A stretch of 64,000 nucleotides of DNA from Microcoleus sp. AS-A8 (lineage in GTDB: Bacteria; Cyanobacteriota; Cyanobacteriia; Cyanobacteriales; Coleofasciculaceae): NCBI GenBank assembly GCA_039962225.1, contig JAMPKV010000013.1:62001-126000 (forward strand), read 5' to 3'. The first letter of the stretch is position 1; every line of letters begins with the position of its first letter. Shown one piece after another: positions 37,846-47,600 of this stretch. Below the pieces are notes generated by a model, which made no database searches, was not told where the DNA came from, and saw only the letters and a program-made list of their open reading frames with translations. A program made the translations under genes and the position numbers.

Positions 37846-38760
37846 CTAATCCCCAGTCCCGGAATTAAGAGATTTTAAATATCGCCGGATTAAACCAATG
37901 GTTACCGCAGGCAGTTCTAACTGAGGTGTCAACCCAACATCGTCAAGAGGTTGAAAAATGCGAATAGCTTTTGGATTGAGTGAGGCAAGGCGTTGACCAA
38001 TTTCTGGCCCTGTAAATTGGGACTTCTGTCCCCAGATCATGGCCGTGGGGGTAGTCAATTGAGGAATGTATAGCGACAAGTCAAAGCATAAATCTCCCCG
38101 CACAAAGGCCAATGCAGCATATTCGGCGTTAGGCTGCTGAGCTGATTCTAAATAGGCGTTAACGATTTCTTCATAAACTCGGCTGCTCTGGGCAAATTGC
38201 CTACCTTCCAAGAAACTGCGAATACCCGCGCTGTTGGCAACACCTGTGCTGTAGATGATACGGTCAAGAATGGGGGTGCTGACCAACTGTGCAAAAAAGC
38301 TGCGCGTGTAGTTTTCCCCAAAATCTGATAGTCCTGCGGGTGTAGTGAGAATCAGACATTTAAATAGCTCAGGACGAGCAATCGCCGCTCGGATCGTAAA
38401 GGCGGCGGTCAGAGAAGAAGCAACGACTGATGTTGGTGCTGTACAAGTCTGTTCAATGAACTCTATGATTGTAGTAATGTAGTCATCTATTTTGTAATTC
38501 CGTTCAGGGTGCGCTGAACGACCCCAACCAATTAAATCGGGTGCAAGAATTTTATACTCAGTCGCAAAGGCTGGGTATACCTTTGACCATTCATAGGCAG
38601 ATGAACCACCGCCAAAGCCATGCAAGAACACTAAGGATGGCTGATCTGTGGGGTCGGCGGCTTCGGGTTCCTGCCAAGGTTCCCCCTCGGCGGTGTAATA
38701 CACCATTCGTCCCAGCGAGGTCACCACGGAGTGCTGCTTAAAACCATTTGGCTCAATCAT
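37846..38760 (-). CDS. Alpha/beta-hydrolase-fold protein, probably lacking the catalytic His
   Basis: A 304-residue alpha/beta hydrolase. The oxyanion region is FLHGFGGGSSAYEW, followed by ILAPDLIGWGRS. The nucleophile elbow is ASSLT in SVVASSLTAAF, so Ser is kept but both elbow glycines are replaced. A likely acid residue is near AMIWGQKSQF. At the C-terminus, where GHxPxxExP carries the catalytic His, the sequence reads DVGLTPQLELP: His is Leu. The enzyme may be inactive or use a different chemistry. The ATG at 38760 with GAGG seven bases upstream is preferred over a TTG. Single gene, function unknown. Confidence 0.85.
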   Translation of the reverse strand: MIEPNGFKQHSVVTSLGRMVYYTAEGEPWQEPEAADPTDQPSLVFLHGFGGGSSAYEWSKVYPAFATEYKILAPDLIGWGRSAHPERNYKIDDYITTIIEFIEQTCTAPTSVVASSLTAAFTIRAAIARPELFKCLILTTPAGLSDFGENYTRSFFAQLVSTPILDRIIYSTGVANSAGIRSFLEGRQFAQSSRVYEEIVNAYLESAQQPNAEYAALAFVRGDLCFDLSLYIPQLTTPTAMIWGQKSQFTGPEIGQRLASLNPKAIRIFQPLDDVGLTPQLELPAVTIGLIRRYLKSLNSGTGD

Positions 38761-39180
38761 GCCCAAACCTCATCACTACTGTCATCATCCCTGATTTTGG
38801 CGTAAGACCACTTCTTACTCTTGGTTGATTCTTGGACACAACTAGAGTTGGGGAACTGGGAAGACTCACATTTCATCAAAATATTTTAGAGGAGTGGGAG
38901 CTTGTCCTAAAAAAGTACGAACTCAAATCAGTAATTCTTTAAAAGACTTTTGTAGTCTTGATTGTCTGCTTTTTTCCGGAACAGTATTTTCCTGCCAAGG
39001 AAAATAAATCAGAATAAATAAAATCCTTCCGCAATGGTGATTTGAGAAGTTAGATGATGCAAAGATGTTTCTGGATTGAGGGATGGCTGGCTCACGTAAA
39101 AACAAAAAATGTTCGCTGGTTCCGCGTCAACTCCGTTGACGGTCAGGCGGTTTTTGAGAAAGTGCGTTCATATTAGTGTT
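38761..39180. other. Divergent intergenic region
   Basis: No gene supported in 420 bases. A hairpin, CGTCAA at 39125-39130 with TTGACG at 39136-39141, lies just before the next gene. It resembles small palindromes common in cyanobacteria. Confidence 0.5.
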
Positions 39181-39762
39181 ATGGCAATACAGTGCAGTAT
39201 CCAGTTGAATGAAGTCAGCGATTCTAATATTTTTGAGTCGGACACTGACTTAAAGGAGCCGCAAGCCGTAATTGCTTCTCCCGATTGGGACGTAGCTGAA
39301 TTTGACTCTAATTTAGTCGTGAGAAGACCTTCTAGCGTCTGTCTTAACCTGGAAGACTTAAATTGCTTTGAAGTTGTGGATCGCCAGTTTCACCACTACG
39401 GGATCACCTTTGAAAATGCGATCGCTCTACAGCCCTCAAACCCAGCCTATCCCCCACCTCAGACGGGGACGACGGTACTCATGGGAGCGCCTAAAAGTGG
39501 TTGGCTGGAAGTGACATTTTTACACCCTGTTCATCAGTTCTGCTGCCATGTCACCAGTTCTCAGCGGATGCTGCTGTCTGCCTACGATCACCAGAACAAA
39601 CTCCTGATTCGGAAGTCTCTGAGCAAAGCCAACTTAGCCGGTTCTGATTCGCCCGTTCCGCCCAATGCCTCATTCCGAATTGAGGTACCCCATATTTCTC
39701 GGATTACCTTCTATGCCTTTGATGGTCAACTGACTCTATCTGACCTAAGTTTTTCTTTTTAA
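39181..39762 (+). CDS. Conserved hypothetical, beta-sandwich-like protein
   Basis: A 193-residue protein I cannot assign to a named family. The C-terminal two thirds look like a beta-sandwich of alternating strands: YGITFENAIALQPSNPAYPP, VLMGAPKSGWLEVTFLHPV, FCCHVTSSQRMLLSAYD, and finally RITFYAFDGQLTLSDLSFSF. This pattern recalls extracellular carbohydrate-binding or PEP-CTERM-type domains. No signal peptide or sorting tail is visible, so it is probably cytoplasmic. The start is uncertain: ATG 39181 follows a 72-base in-frame extension from ATG 39109 that spans a palindrome and looks non-coding. Confidence 0.7.
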   Translation: MAIQCSIQLNEVSDSNIFESDTDLKEPQAVIASPDWDVAEFDSNLVVRRPSSVCLNLEDLNCFEVVDRQFHHYGITFENAIALQPSNPAYPPPQTGTTVLMGAPKSGWLEVTFLHPVHQFCCHVTSSQRMLLSAYDHQNKLLIRKSLSKANLAGSDSPVPPNASFRIEVPHISRITFYAFDGQLTLSDLSFSF

Positions 39763-39904
39763 GCTACATATTGCTACCGTTTGGGACGATAGTGCCTCCC
39801 AGTCTGCTAATCGATCGAACTGACCCGCTTATCGCCTATGATTAATTTGATTACTGGGGTGGCAGCAACTCCTCCACTCAATTGAAAGCGTTGAAAATCG
39901 GTTG

Positions 39905-40618
39905 ATGGCAAAAGTCAAAGGTCGAGCGTTTAAGCCGCTTTATCTACAACAGTTACGTGAACCTGGGGGCTGGGTTGTTGGTCTAACCCTCGTTGTAGCA
40001 ATGCTTTTTTGGCATTGGAAGCTTCTGCTGGCAACAAGTATCGGTGCGTTGGTCATGTTGCTAGTCTACAGGATGCAAGAGTGGGACTGGCAACGTTACT
40101 GGTCGAGTTTAAGCCAGTTTTTGAGGGGGTATAATCAGCCATTAACTCGAGCTGTTGGTAGTGGTGCTATGGCTACCCTCAGTACCTACATGATCATTTC
40201 CATTTGGGTTGACTCTGATAGCCCTTGGATTGCAGCTAGTACAATAGTTCAAATTTTGGGCAACCTCACCATTCTCACCCTCGTAGTTTGGCAGACGCTC
40301 AACCGCCCAGCGAGTCAGAATGTAGTTAACCTGGATCAGATGCTTAGCGGTCTCACCGACGCTAACCCAGTCAAGCGCTTAGTCGCAGTGCAACAACTAA
40401 CCCAGTGGGGAACAGACCCCTTCTTACACCTGTCAGAGCGCTGTGTTGTCGCTGATTGCTTTCGCTTGATGTTAACTCATGAGCAGGAAGCCGTCATTCG
40501 AGGAGCAGTTCTTGATGGTCTTCAGGTACTAGACAATAACCGGATGTTAGGAAAAGGTACTCAGCCTTTGCAAGTCCCCATGGTTTTGAAGCAGTCTGCT
40601 GACAAACTCCACCGCTAA
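39905..40618 (+). CDS. Conserved membrane protein with HEAT-like C-terminus
   Basis: A 237-residue protein of unknown function. There are about four hydrophobic spans: roughly residues 22-40 (GWVVGLTLVVAMLFWHW), 42-55, 85-102 and 110-130. A soluble helical C-terminal region follows (LSGLTDANPVKRLVAVQQLT, EAVIRGAVLDGLQVLD) that resembles HEAT/armadillo repeats, so it may bind a protein at the cytoplasmic face. ATG at 39905, with an adjacent TTG three bases upstream. It is 140 bases downstream of the preceding hypothetical on the same strand; co-transcription is possible. Confidence 0.75.
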   Translation: MAKVKGRAFKPLYLQQLREPGGWVVGLTLVVAMLFWHWKLLLATSIGALVMLLVYRMQEWDWQRYWSSLSQFLRGYNQPLTRAVGSGAMATLSTYMIISIWVDSDSPWIAASTIVQILGNLTILTLVVWQTLNRPASQNVVNLDQMLSGLTDANPVKRLVAVQQLTQWGTDPFLHLSERCVVADCFRLMLTHEQEAVIRGAVLDGLQVLDNNRMLGKGTQPLQVPMVLKQSADKLHR

Positions 40619-40711
40619 TCAATCCACTGCTAATCCCTGGAATAAAGTGGAGATTAAATTTTACTTTGCCCCCTCCTGCTTCAGTGAGGGTTTGGACGGG
40701 GTTATTGACGA

Positions 40712-41263
40712 TTACTGTATCGGCTCAGCTTTGGTGACAGAGGCATTGTTAACTCCCAGAGTGAGCTGCAAAGGTTTACGGGAAGGATAGGCTCTAGCAA
40801 CCTGTCGGTAAACATCGTAGTTGGTCGGTAGCGTTACCGTCTGCCCATCTTGTTGGTAAGTCATTTCGTATTTTACATTACGTAATATTTCGGGTTTGCT
40901 AAATTCTTCCCCAGACATTTGCCGTTGTTCGACTTCATTGATACTGGGTCGTGGCGGCAGTGCAGACCACCACAAGCCTTTGTCATCGGGTCCAATCACA
41001 GCCTCTTTGGGTTTCTCGCCATTGCGGTTGAGTAGGGAATTTGAGGCGAACTCTTCAAAACGCGGCTGCTTTTCATTTGCAGGGCTAGTGAAATACTGGA
41101 CTTGCCAAGTCATAGCGGTGAGTGCAGTTGCTTCATACTGATTAGTAGTCACCGTGTCACAACCGCTGAGAGTGACTGCCACACAGCAGCTCACCCAGAA
41201 CAAAAAGAGCTGGCGATACTTTAGGTAACGGTTGACGCTGAAATTAAGACTCTCTAACTCCAC
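40712..41263 (-). CDS. Hypothetical lipoprotein
   Basis: A 183-residue protein with a lipoprotein signal. A basic start (NRYLKYRQ) is followed by hydrophobic LFLFWVSCCVAVTLSG and a lipobox LSGC, with acylated Cys at residue 35. Asp at +2 would favour inner-membrane retention by the E. coli rule. The mature part has no recognised domain; it includes NEKQPRFEEF and a segment rich in charged and polar residues. The GTG start is supported by AGAGG about five bases upstream. It is divergent from the deacetylase, with only 32 bases between the starts. Confidence 0.75.
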   Translation of the reverse strand: MELESLNFSVNRYLKYRQLFLFWVSCCVAVTLSGCDTVTTNQYEATALTAMTWQVQYFTSPANEKQPRFEEFASNSLLNRNGEKPKEAVIGPDDKGLWWSALPPRPSINEVEQRQMSGEEFSKPEILRNVKYEMTYQQDGQTVTLPTNYDVYRQVARAYPSRKPLQLTLGVNNASVTKAEPIQ

Positions 41264-41295
41264 CTGACCTCTAGTAACTCAGAAAAAACAACCGA

Positions 41296-42000
41296 ATGCA
41301 GCTTGCTCCGCTTTACCCTATTGTGTACAAAATTCTGAAACCGTTGTTTCCCAGTTGTCTTTGGTCAGGAACGACCGCGTCACGAACCATCGCCCTGACC
41401 TTTGATGATGGCCCCCATCCGCAGTACACCCCAGAACTCCTGCAAGTTCTAGACCACTACAACATTAAAGCGAGTTTTTTCTGGCTGGGGGCTTGTGTGC
41501 AGCGGGCACCTAGCATTGCTCAAGCCGTTTATCAGCGGGATCACTGGATTGGGTTACATGGATATTACCATGACTCCTTTGCCTTGCTCTCGCCGGAGGC
41601 ACTCCAGCAGAGTTTGGCGAAAACTCAAGAAGCGATTTGCGCCGCGCTGGCGACCGCTACACATGACGCTAAGGCTTGTCACCTCCACCCAGACCGTATT
41701 CGAGACGTTCGCCCTCCCAATGGTTTGTTTACCCCCCAGACTTTGAGTTTATTGCACCAGTGGAATTACCGACCCGTCATGTGGAGCGTTGTACCGGAAG
41801 ATTGGGAGCGCCCTGGCATTGATGTCGTCGTGCAGCGAGTTTTACAGCAGGTTCGCAATGGGTCGCTGATTGTCTTACACGATGGTTACTGCGGAGGACA
41901 AGATGTGGCTGAAACAACGGCTCAGTTAATCCCTCGGTTGTTAGAGCAAGGTTATGATTTCATCACGATCGACCAATTATGGCAACTTTCTCCTGCCTAA
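41296..42000 (+). CDS. Polysaccharide deacetylase (NodB domain, CE4)
   Basis: A 234-residue carbohydrate esterase family 4 protein that removes acetyl groups from a polysaccharide or peptidoglycan. Motif 1 is TFDDGPHPQYTP with the catalytic Asp and metal Asp. Motif 2 is HGYYH in GLHGYYHDSFALL. Motif 3 is RPPNGLFT, then MWSVVPEDW, and motif 5 is IVLHDG. A weakly hydrophobic N-terminus (YPIVYKILKPLFPS) may associate with the membrane, but no signal peptide is clear. A 20-residue insertion (THDAKACHLHPDRIRD) precedes motif 3. ATG start. Confidence 0.92.
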   Translation: MQLAPLYPIVYKILKPLFPSCLWSGTTASRTIALTFDDGPHPQYTPELLQVLDHYNIKASFFWLGACVQRAPSIAQAVYQRDHWIGLHGYYHDSFALLSPEALQQSLAKTQEAICAALATATHDAKACHLHPDRIRDVRPPNGLFTPQTLSLLHQWNYRPVMWSVVPEDWERPGIDVVVQRVLQQVRNGSLIVLHDGYCGGQDVAETTAQLIPRLLEQGYDFITIDQLWQLSPA

Positions 42001-42905
42001 GGCGAAGTAATTTTTGTCATCTGGGGGATATTCTCAAGCTTTTTTAATCTGGATCTTGACGCAAGTGCTAAGTTTGTGTGTTAAAACAGTTGTTTTACGG
42101 ATGTCTTACACAAACGCATCTTTGGTTGAAACTTTATCGGTCTCCAGTTAGAGAAAAATGTCCCCACGTCGAAAATTTTCGCTAACGTAGTCACAGAAGA
42201 GGTCAAAAAAGAACATTTGTACCAAAAAACTCGTGGCACTATGGATTTCCAGCTCTCCCCTTACTGTCATCTATCCGCTGAATTCATTAAAATGGCTTAG
42301 TGTATTTCAGCTATTTATCTGGGGTCATCAAGATTGAAGCTAGAGTAGATTTAGGAAAGATTGGCCCCACAAGGAGAGACTACTCCAATTTCCGACCCGA
42401 AGAGATACCCGAAAAGTAGCGACAACCCTCACATTACATTTGATAATGATAATGATCTCGAATCAGCTTGTGAACACAGCATAGGAGAATCGGAACCTAG
42501 CTAACACCAGCCGATAGAGTTTTTGGCGCAAGCCCCAGGACAAGGTAACTCAAGCAAAATGAATTGACTATGGGTGCATTAATTCCAGTGAGATTAGCTT
42601 TGTGTAAAAGCAATTTGTAAATTAGATTCATCACCTTTGAGATTGAAGCTAAAAACCTAAGTCCAAATTTGGTAATTAAGGCTACAATCAAAAAGTCTCA
42701 AGAGAAGCCAGAATTCAAACTTACTGTAAGCGAGCATTCGCGAGAACGTTGAGGAGCGAAAGTAGATGCCGAATCTAACGGGTCGAACTCAGCGATCAAA
42801 GAAGACCTAGAATGCTACAGAAAGTGACTCACTGGCTACGCTATGTAAGTAGATTAACAAACACTATCTACTGGTCTTTAATTGAAGGAGCATGAGGAAA
42901 AAGGC
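42001..42905. other. Long leader region of sigA
   Basis: No gene is supported in 905 bases; the short minus-strand ORF at 42497-42691 lacks coding character. Its length suggests several promoters and a long 5' untranslated region for sigA. GAGG lies about eight bases before the ATG at 42906. No riboswitch or tRNA fold was recognised. Confidence 0.6.
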
Positions 42906-44027
42906 ATGACCCAGGCAAACGACGTACTCGCAACACTAACTCAACCCGAAAGCGAGTTTGAATTCTTGATCGAGGATGAAGCGAACCGAGACGAGCTGGT
43001 GGACGCTCAACCGGATGAGGAAGACGGTAAGCCTGGAAAGGTGCGCTCTACCCGTCGTCGCGCACAAGCAAAGAAAAAACACTATACAGAAGATTCAATT
43101 CGCCTGTATCTGCAAGAAATCGGTCGAATTCGGTTGTTGCGGGCAGATGAAGAGATTGAACTGGCTCGTAAAATTGCGGATTTATTAGAGTTAGAGCGTG
43201 TACGCGATCGCTTGTCTGATCAATTAGAGCGAGAGCCACAAGATAGCGAATGGGCAACCGAGGTGAACATGCCTCTGCAAGCCTTCCGTCACCGCCTTTA
43301 CGTAGGGCGGAGAGCGAAGGACAAAATGGTACAGTCTAACCTGCGTCTGGTTGTTTCCATTGCCAAAAAATACATGAATCGAGGTCTTTCATTCCAAGAC
43401 TTGATTCAAGAAGGCTCTCTAGGTTTAATTCGTGCCGCTGAGAAGTTTGATCATGAAAAAGGCTACAAGTTCTCCACCTATGCAACTTGGTGGATTAGGC
43501 AGGCTATCACCCGTGCTATAGCCGATCAGTCCCGCACGATTCGCTTACCTGTTCACCTGTACGAGACAATCTCGCGGATCAAAAAAACTACTAAAATCCT
43601 CTCTCAAGAAATGGGTCGTAAGCCCACCGAAGAAGAAATTGCTGATCGCATGGAAATGACCATCGAGAAGCTGCGATTCATTGCCAAATCTGCCCAACTT
43701 CCCATCTCCCTCGAAACACCGATCGGTAAAGAAGAAGACTCCCGTCTTGGAGACTTTATTGAAGCCGATGGCGAAACTCCAGAAGATCAAGTTTCCAAAA
43801 ATCTGCTTCGGGAAGACCTCGAAAGCGTTCTTGACACCCTTAGCCCCCGCGAACGTGATGTTCTCCGCTTACGTTACGGGTTGGATGATGGACGTATGAA
43901 GACCCTGGAAGAAATTGGTCAAATTTTCAACGTCACTCGCGAACGAATTCGGCAAATTGAAGCCAAAGCGCTCCGCAAACTGCGCCATCCCAATCGCAAC
44001 AGTATTCTCAAAGAATACATTCGCTAA
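42906..44027 (+). CDS. sigA: Principal RNA polymerase sigma factor SigA (group 1 sigma-70)
   Basis: A 373-residue primary sigma factor matching cyanobacterial SigA almost continuously from [20 protein letters not shown] onward. Region 1.2 is [20 protein letters not shown]. Region 2 includes [26 protein letters not shown] and [19 protein letters not shown] (-10 recognition). Region 3 is [15 protein letters not shown]. Region 4 is [15 protein letters not shown] and [20 protein letters not shown] (-35 recognition). The short acidic region 1.1 is typical of cyanobacteria. The ATG at 42906 matches the family start MTQAN; an upstream TTG is rejected. A strong terminator follows. Confidence 0.96.
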   Translation: MTQANDVLATLTQPESEFEFLIEDEANRDELVDAQPDEEDGKPGKVRSTRRRAQAKKKHYTEDSIRLYLQEIGRIRLLRADEEIELARKIADLLELERVRDRLSDQLEREPQDSEWATEVNMPLQAFRHRLYVGRRAKDKMVQSNLRLVVSIAKKYMNRGLSFQDLIQEGSLGLIRAAEKFDHEKGYKFSTYATWWIRQAITRAIADQSRTIRLPVHLYETISRIKKTTKILSQEMGRKPTEEEIADRMEMTIEKLRFIAKSAQLPISLETPIGKEEDSRLGDFIEADGETPEDQVSKNLLREDLESVLDTLSPRERDVLRLRYGLDDGRMKTLEEIGQIFNVTRERIRQIEAKALRKLRHPNRNSILKEYIR

Positions 44028-44056
44028 ATAGCTGGTCACAAGACTGGTACAAAAAG

Positions 44057-44090
44057 AGAGGAGCGACTTTAATGCCGCTCCTCTTTATTA
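44057..44090 (+). terminator. Rho-independent terminator of sigA
   Basis: AGAGGAGCG at 44057-44065 pairs perfectly with CGCTCCTCT at 44076-44084, followed by TTATTAATT. It lies 30 bases after the sigA stop. Confidence 0.88.
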
Positions 44091-44313
44091 ATTATTAATT
44101 AATCCTGTACAATAATCTATTACACATTTAACTTGCATATAGGCAACCGCTAAAATCCTGATCCACATAGGGGTTTGCTGTTTTAACGTTTGACTTTTGA
44201 CTTTGCTTATAGCCTTGCCAAAACAGCAAATTACCAACAAAAAAGCTGGGTTCTTTATTAATAAACACCCAGCGAATGAATTGAGATTGACTACAGATTG
44301 GACAATTAGGGAA

Positions 44314-44466
44314 TTACAGCAAACCCCAGAAGTGCAATACACCTTGACCTGTAACGAACTCAGTAATCAGAGCGGCAACGAAGCCAATCATGGCTAAACG
44401 ACCGTTCCAATTTTCTGCTTGAGGCGTAAAGCCGAATTTGGCATCGTTGCGAGATTCGCCTTGCAT
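44314..44466 (-). CDS. High-light-inducible protein (Hli/SCP), 50 residues
   Basis: A small gene of 50 residues that length filters easily miss. The sequence begins [20 protein letters not shown] and carries the chlorophyll-binding motif of the family, [20 protein letters not shown], with Glu, Asn and Arg ligands in one membrane helix, then a short C-terminus ending HFWGLL. Hli proteins bind chlorophyll and carotenoid in the thylakoid and protect photosystem assembly under excess light. The ATG at 44466 has GGAG about nine bases upstream. It is convergent with sigA, and the sigA terminator lies between the two stops. Confidence 0.95.
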   Translation of the reverse strand: MQGESRNDAKFGFTPQAENWNGRLAMIGFVAALITEFVTGQGVLHFWGLL

Positions 44467-44654
44467 AGTTTTTGCTCCGTTGGTAACTTGTGTAAACTTG
44501 TATGTAAACTAATGTAACCAATGGTTGGCAAAACGGCAAGCCTCTGTTTTTGCAATCTGAATAGATTCTGTTTAAGGTATGGATAAAGGTTGAGATAGGT
44601 GATTGCCTACAAGAGCCGCCGCTCTAAATTCCGAGACTTATTAAGAAAGGGATT

Positions 44655-47600
44655 ATGTCTATCATCGCTTCCCAACTACCCGCTCGATTAGATTATTACT
44701 ACCACCAAATCAAGGCGGTCATCCTGAAACGCCAAAACCCGATGACGGGTTTATTACCAGCCAGTACGGCGATTAATGCCCACGGCGACTACACCGACGC
44801 CTGGGTACGGGATAACGTTTACAGTATTTTGGCGGTTTGGGGACTAGCCTTGGCTTACCGCAAGCTCGATGCAGATGGTGGGCGTACCTTTGAACTGGAA
44901 CACAACGTTGTCAAGCTGATGCGGGGGCTGCTGTTCTGCATGATGCGGCAAGCTCACAAAGTAGAACAGTTTAAAGAAACCCAATCGCTGATGGACGCCC
45001 TGCACGCCAAATACAATACCAGCACGGGCGACGTGGTTGTGGGCGATGACCAGTGGGGTCATTTGCAACTGGATGCAACCTCCCTGTTCTTGCTGATGCT
45101 GGCTCAGATGACGGCATCAGGGCTGTACATCATCTATACAATCGACGAAGTTAGCTTTGTCCAAAATCTTGTTTATTACATCGGTCGGGCGTATCGTACA
45201 CCCGATTACGGCATCTGGGAGCGAGGGAATAAGGTCAATCATGGCAATCCTGAACTGAACGCAAGTTCGGTTGGGATGGCAAAAGCGGCATTGGAAGCGA
45301 TTAATGGGTTAGATTTATTCGGTGTTCGGGGTTCAGCGGCGTCTGTGATTCATGTATTACCCGATGAAATGGCGCGATCGCGAATTACACTAGAATATCT
45401 TCTGCCCCGCGAGTCGGGTTCCAAAGAAACAGATGCGGCTCTTTTAAGTGTGATTGGATTCCCCGCCTTTGCCATAGAAGACGCCGAACTCATCGAACGA
45501 ACCAAGAACGACATCGTCAAGAAGCTAGAAGGGCGATACGGTTGCAAACGCTTCCTGCGGGATGGTCACCAAACAGTTTTAGAAGATACTACACGCCTGC
45601 ACTACGACCCCTGGGAACTGCAAAAGTTTGAACATATTGAGTGCGAGTGGCCTTTATTTTTTTCCTATCTGGTGCTCGATGGGCTTTTTCGGGGAGACAC
45701 CGAGCAAGTTCAAAACTATCAAGCGCGTTTAGAAAGTTTGTTAGTTGAGCGAGACGGACTCAAACTGCTACCCGAATTGTATTACGTACCCCAGGAGAAC
45801 ATCGAAGCAGAGCGGCAGTCTCCTCGTAGCCAGAGGCGTCTTCCTAACGAAAATGTGCCTTTGGTGTGGGCACAGAGTTTATACTATTTGGGTCAGATGC
45901 TGAGTGAAGGACTAATCGCACCTGGAGATATTGACCCCTTGGGGCGTCATTTATGCATCGGGCGTCATCAAGATCCGGTGGTGCAAATTGCTCTACTCGC
46001 AGAGGATGAAGATTTACAGACTCAACTAGCCACTTACGGGATTGCCACGCAAACCCCCAAACAGGTAGAGCCGATGCAGGTGCGTCAGGCGATCGAGCTG
46101 TCAACGGTTTATGCTCAAATGGGGCATTGTGATGCGCTTTCGTTAACGGGACGCCCGGTGCGACGGTTGCGGAGTCTGACAACGTCGAGAATCTTTCGGA
46201 TTGGGCAAGAAACAATTGTGTTTCTGCCTGCGTTTTTGGATCAGCAGCAGTTTTATCTGACTCTGGATTACCATTTTCTGGTGGATCAGATTAAAAGTGA
46301 ACTCGCCTACATTCAGCGCCACTGGAGTGAACTCGGTCGTCCAACGATGACGCTGTTGTTAACTCATACCATGTGGGAAACCAGCCGGGAAGCGATGGAG
46401 AATAGGCACAGAGGCAGAGAAGGCGAAAATCTCTCAATTTCCCATCCAAAATCCCAAGATTCACCCCTTTTAGAGTTAATTCAGCAACTAAAAGAAGGTT
46501 GGTGTGAAGGTGTTCGGGTCAAGCTAGGGCGTCTCAATCAATTGTTACTCACGGCTGGAATCGAACGCATCGATTTTCTACAAGAGTTTGAATTTACCCA
46601 ATCAGCGGTTAAAGATGCGATTCCACGTCAGTATTACTTAACTAGTCGTCCTGGACAACATGGGCCATTAGGACATACTCAGGAATTTTTACTGGAGTGT
46701 GAAACAAATCTGGGGTTATTGCTGGACAGTTTGCGGGAATCGGATAACCTCTACGAACAAATCGAGTTGTTGCGTACTCTGAAACGTCTGCGGGGATTAG
46801 ATTTCGATACGGGATTTGGGGGGCCAGGGCCACGGGTGACAGTGGCGGATTTGCTGAATGAAGTTTATCTCAAAGCGGGTACTGAATCGGTTTCTCCTTA
46901 CTGGGCGGTGGTACGTCAAGCCGCTGGTTTGCTGAACAAGGCGGATATCAGTTTGTCGGATGCAGTGACGGAAATGTTGGTGCGCGGTAAGCAGATTACC
47001 GTGGGAAGAGCTTATAGTGAGGCATCGCTGATTAAAAATCCAATGTCGCACTTGGAACTTCAAGCGAAGATTGATGAATTCTGTCGGGAAGATATTCGCG
47101 ATCGCGTTTTGACCCAAGAAATTCTGATTTATTTGGGTACCATTATCAAAGCAGAACCCTCTTTACTCAAGGGTTTGCTGACGCTACGAGTGGGGTACCT
47201 GATTCTGCTATTAACCAGCGAACTGGCGGCTGAAGTAGGGGTGACTCAGGATGAAGCCTATGAGCGACTCATGCACTTAAGCCCATTTGAAATTAAGATG
47301 CGGTTACGCTCTTGTATCGCGGGATATGAGGGCATGAACCAAAAGCTGCGTCAACAAGAATCATTGCACGTCAAGCGACTTGATCGCGAGATTAATTGGG
47401 GTGTCTTATCGGGCGAACGGGAGGAGACGGAGGAGACACCCACGGTTGGCAGTTGGGTAAGAAAGCGGCAGTTAGATGGTGCAGCCGGTCGGGTTCCCAA
47501 AAACTTCTATCCTAGTGTTTGGCTAGTGATGAAACATTGTAGGGGTTTGGTGATTGGGGATAAGTTGGAGCGTCGGAATCGCTTGGATAGCGCTCCGATT

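Noticed and set aside
38923..39105. 60-residue minus-strand ORF in an intergenic region
   Set aside because: No ribosome site, no domain and no coding pattern.
42497..42691. 64-residue minus-strand ORF in the sigA leader
   Set aside because: No ribosome site and random-looking sequence.
42770..42830. tRNA-like T-arm sequence (GGGTCGAACTC)
   Set aside because: No matching acceptor, D or anticodon stems could be formed around it.
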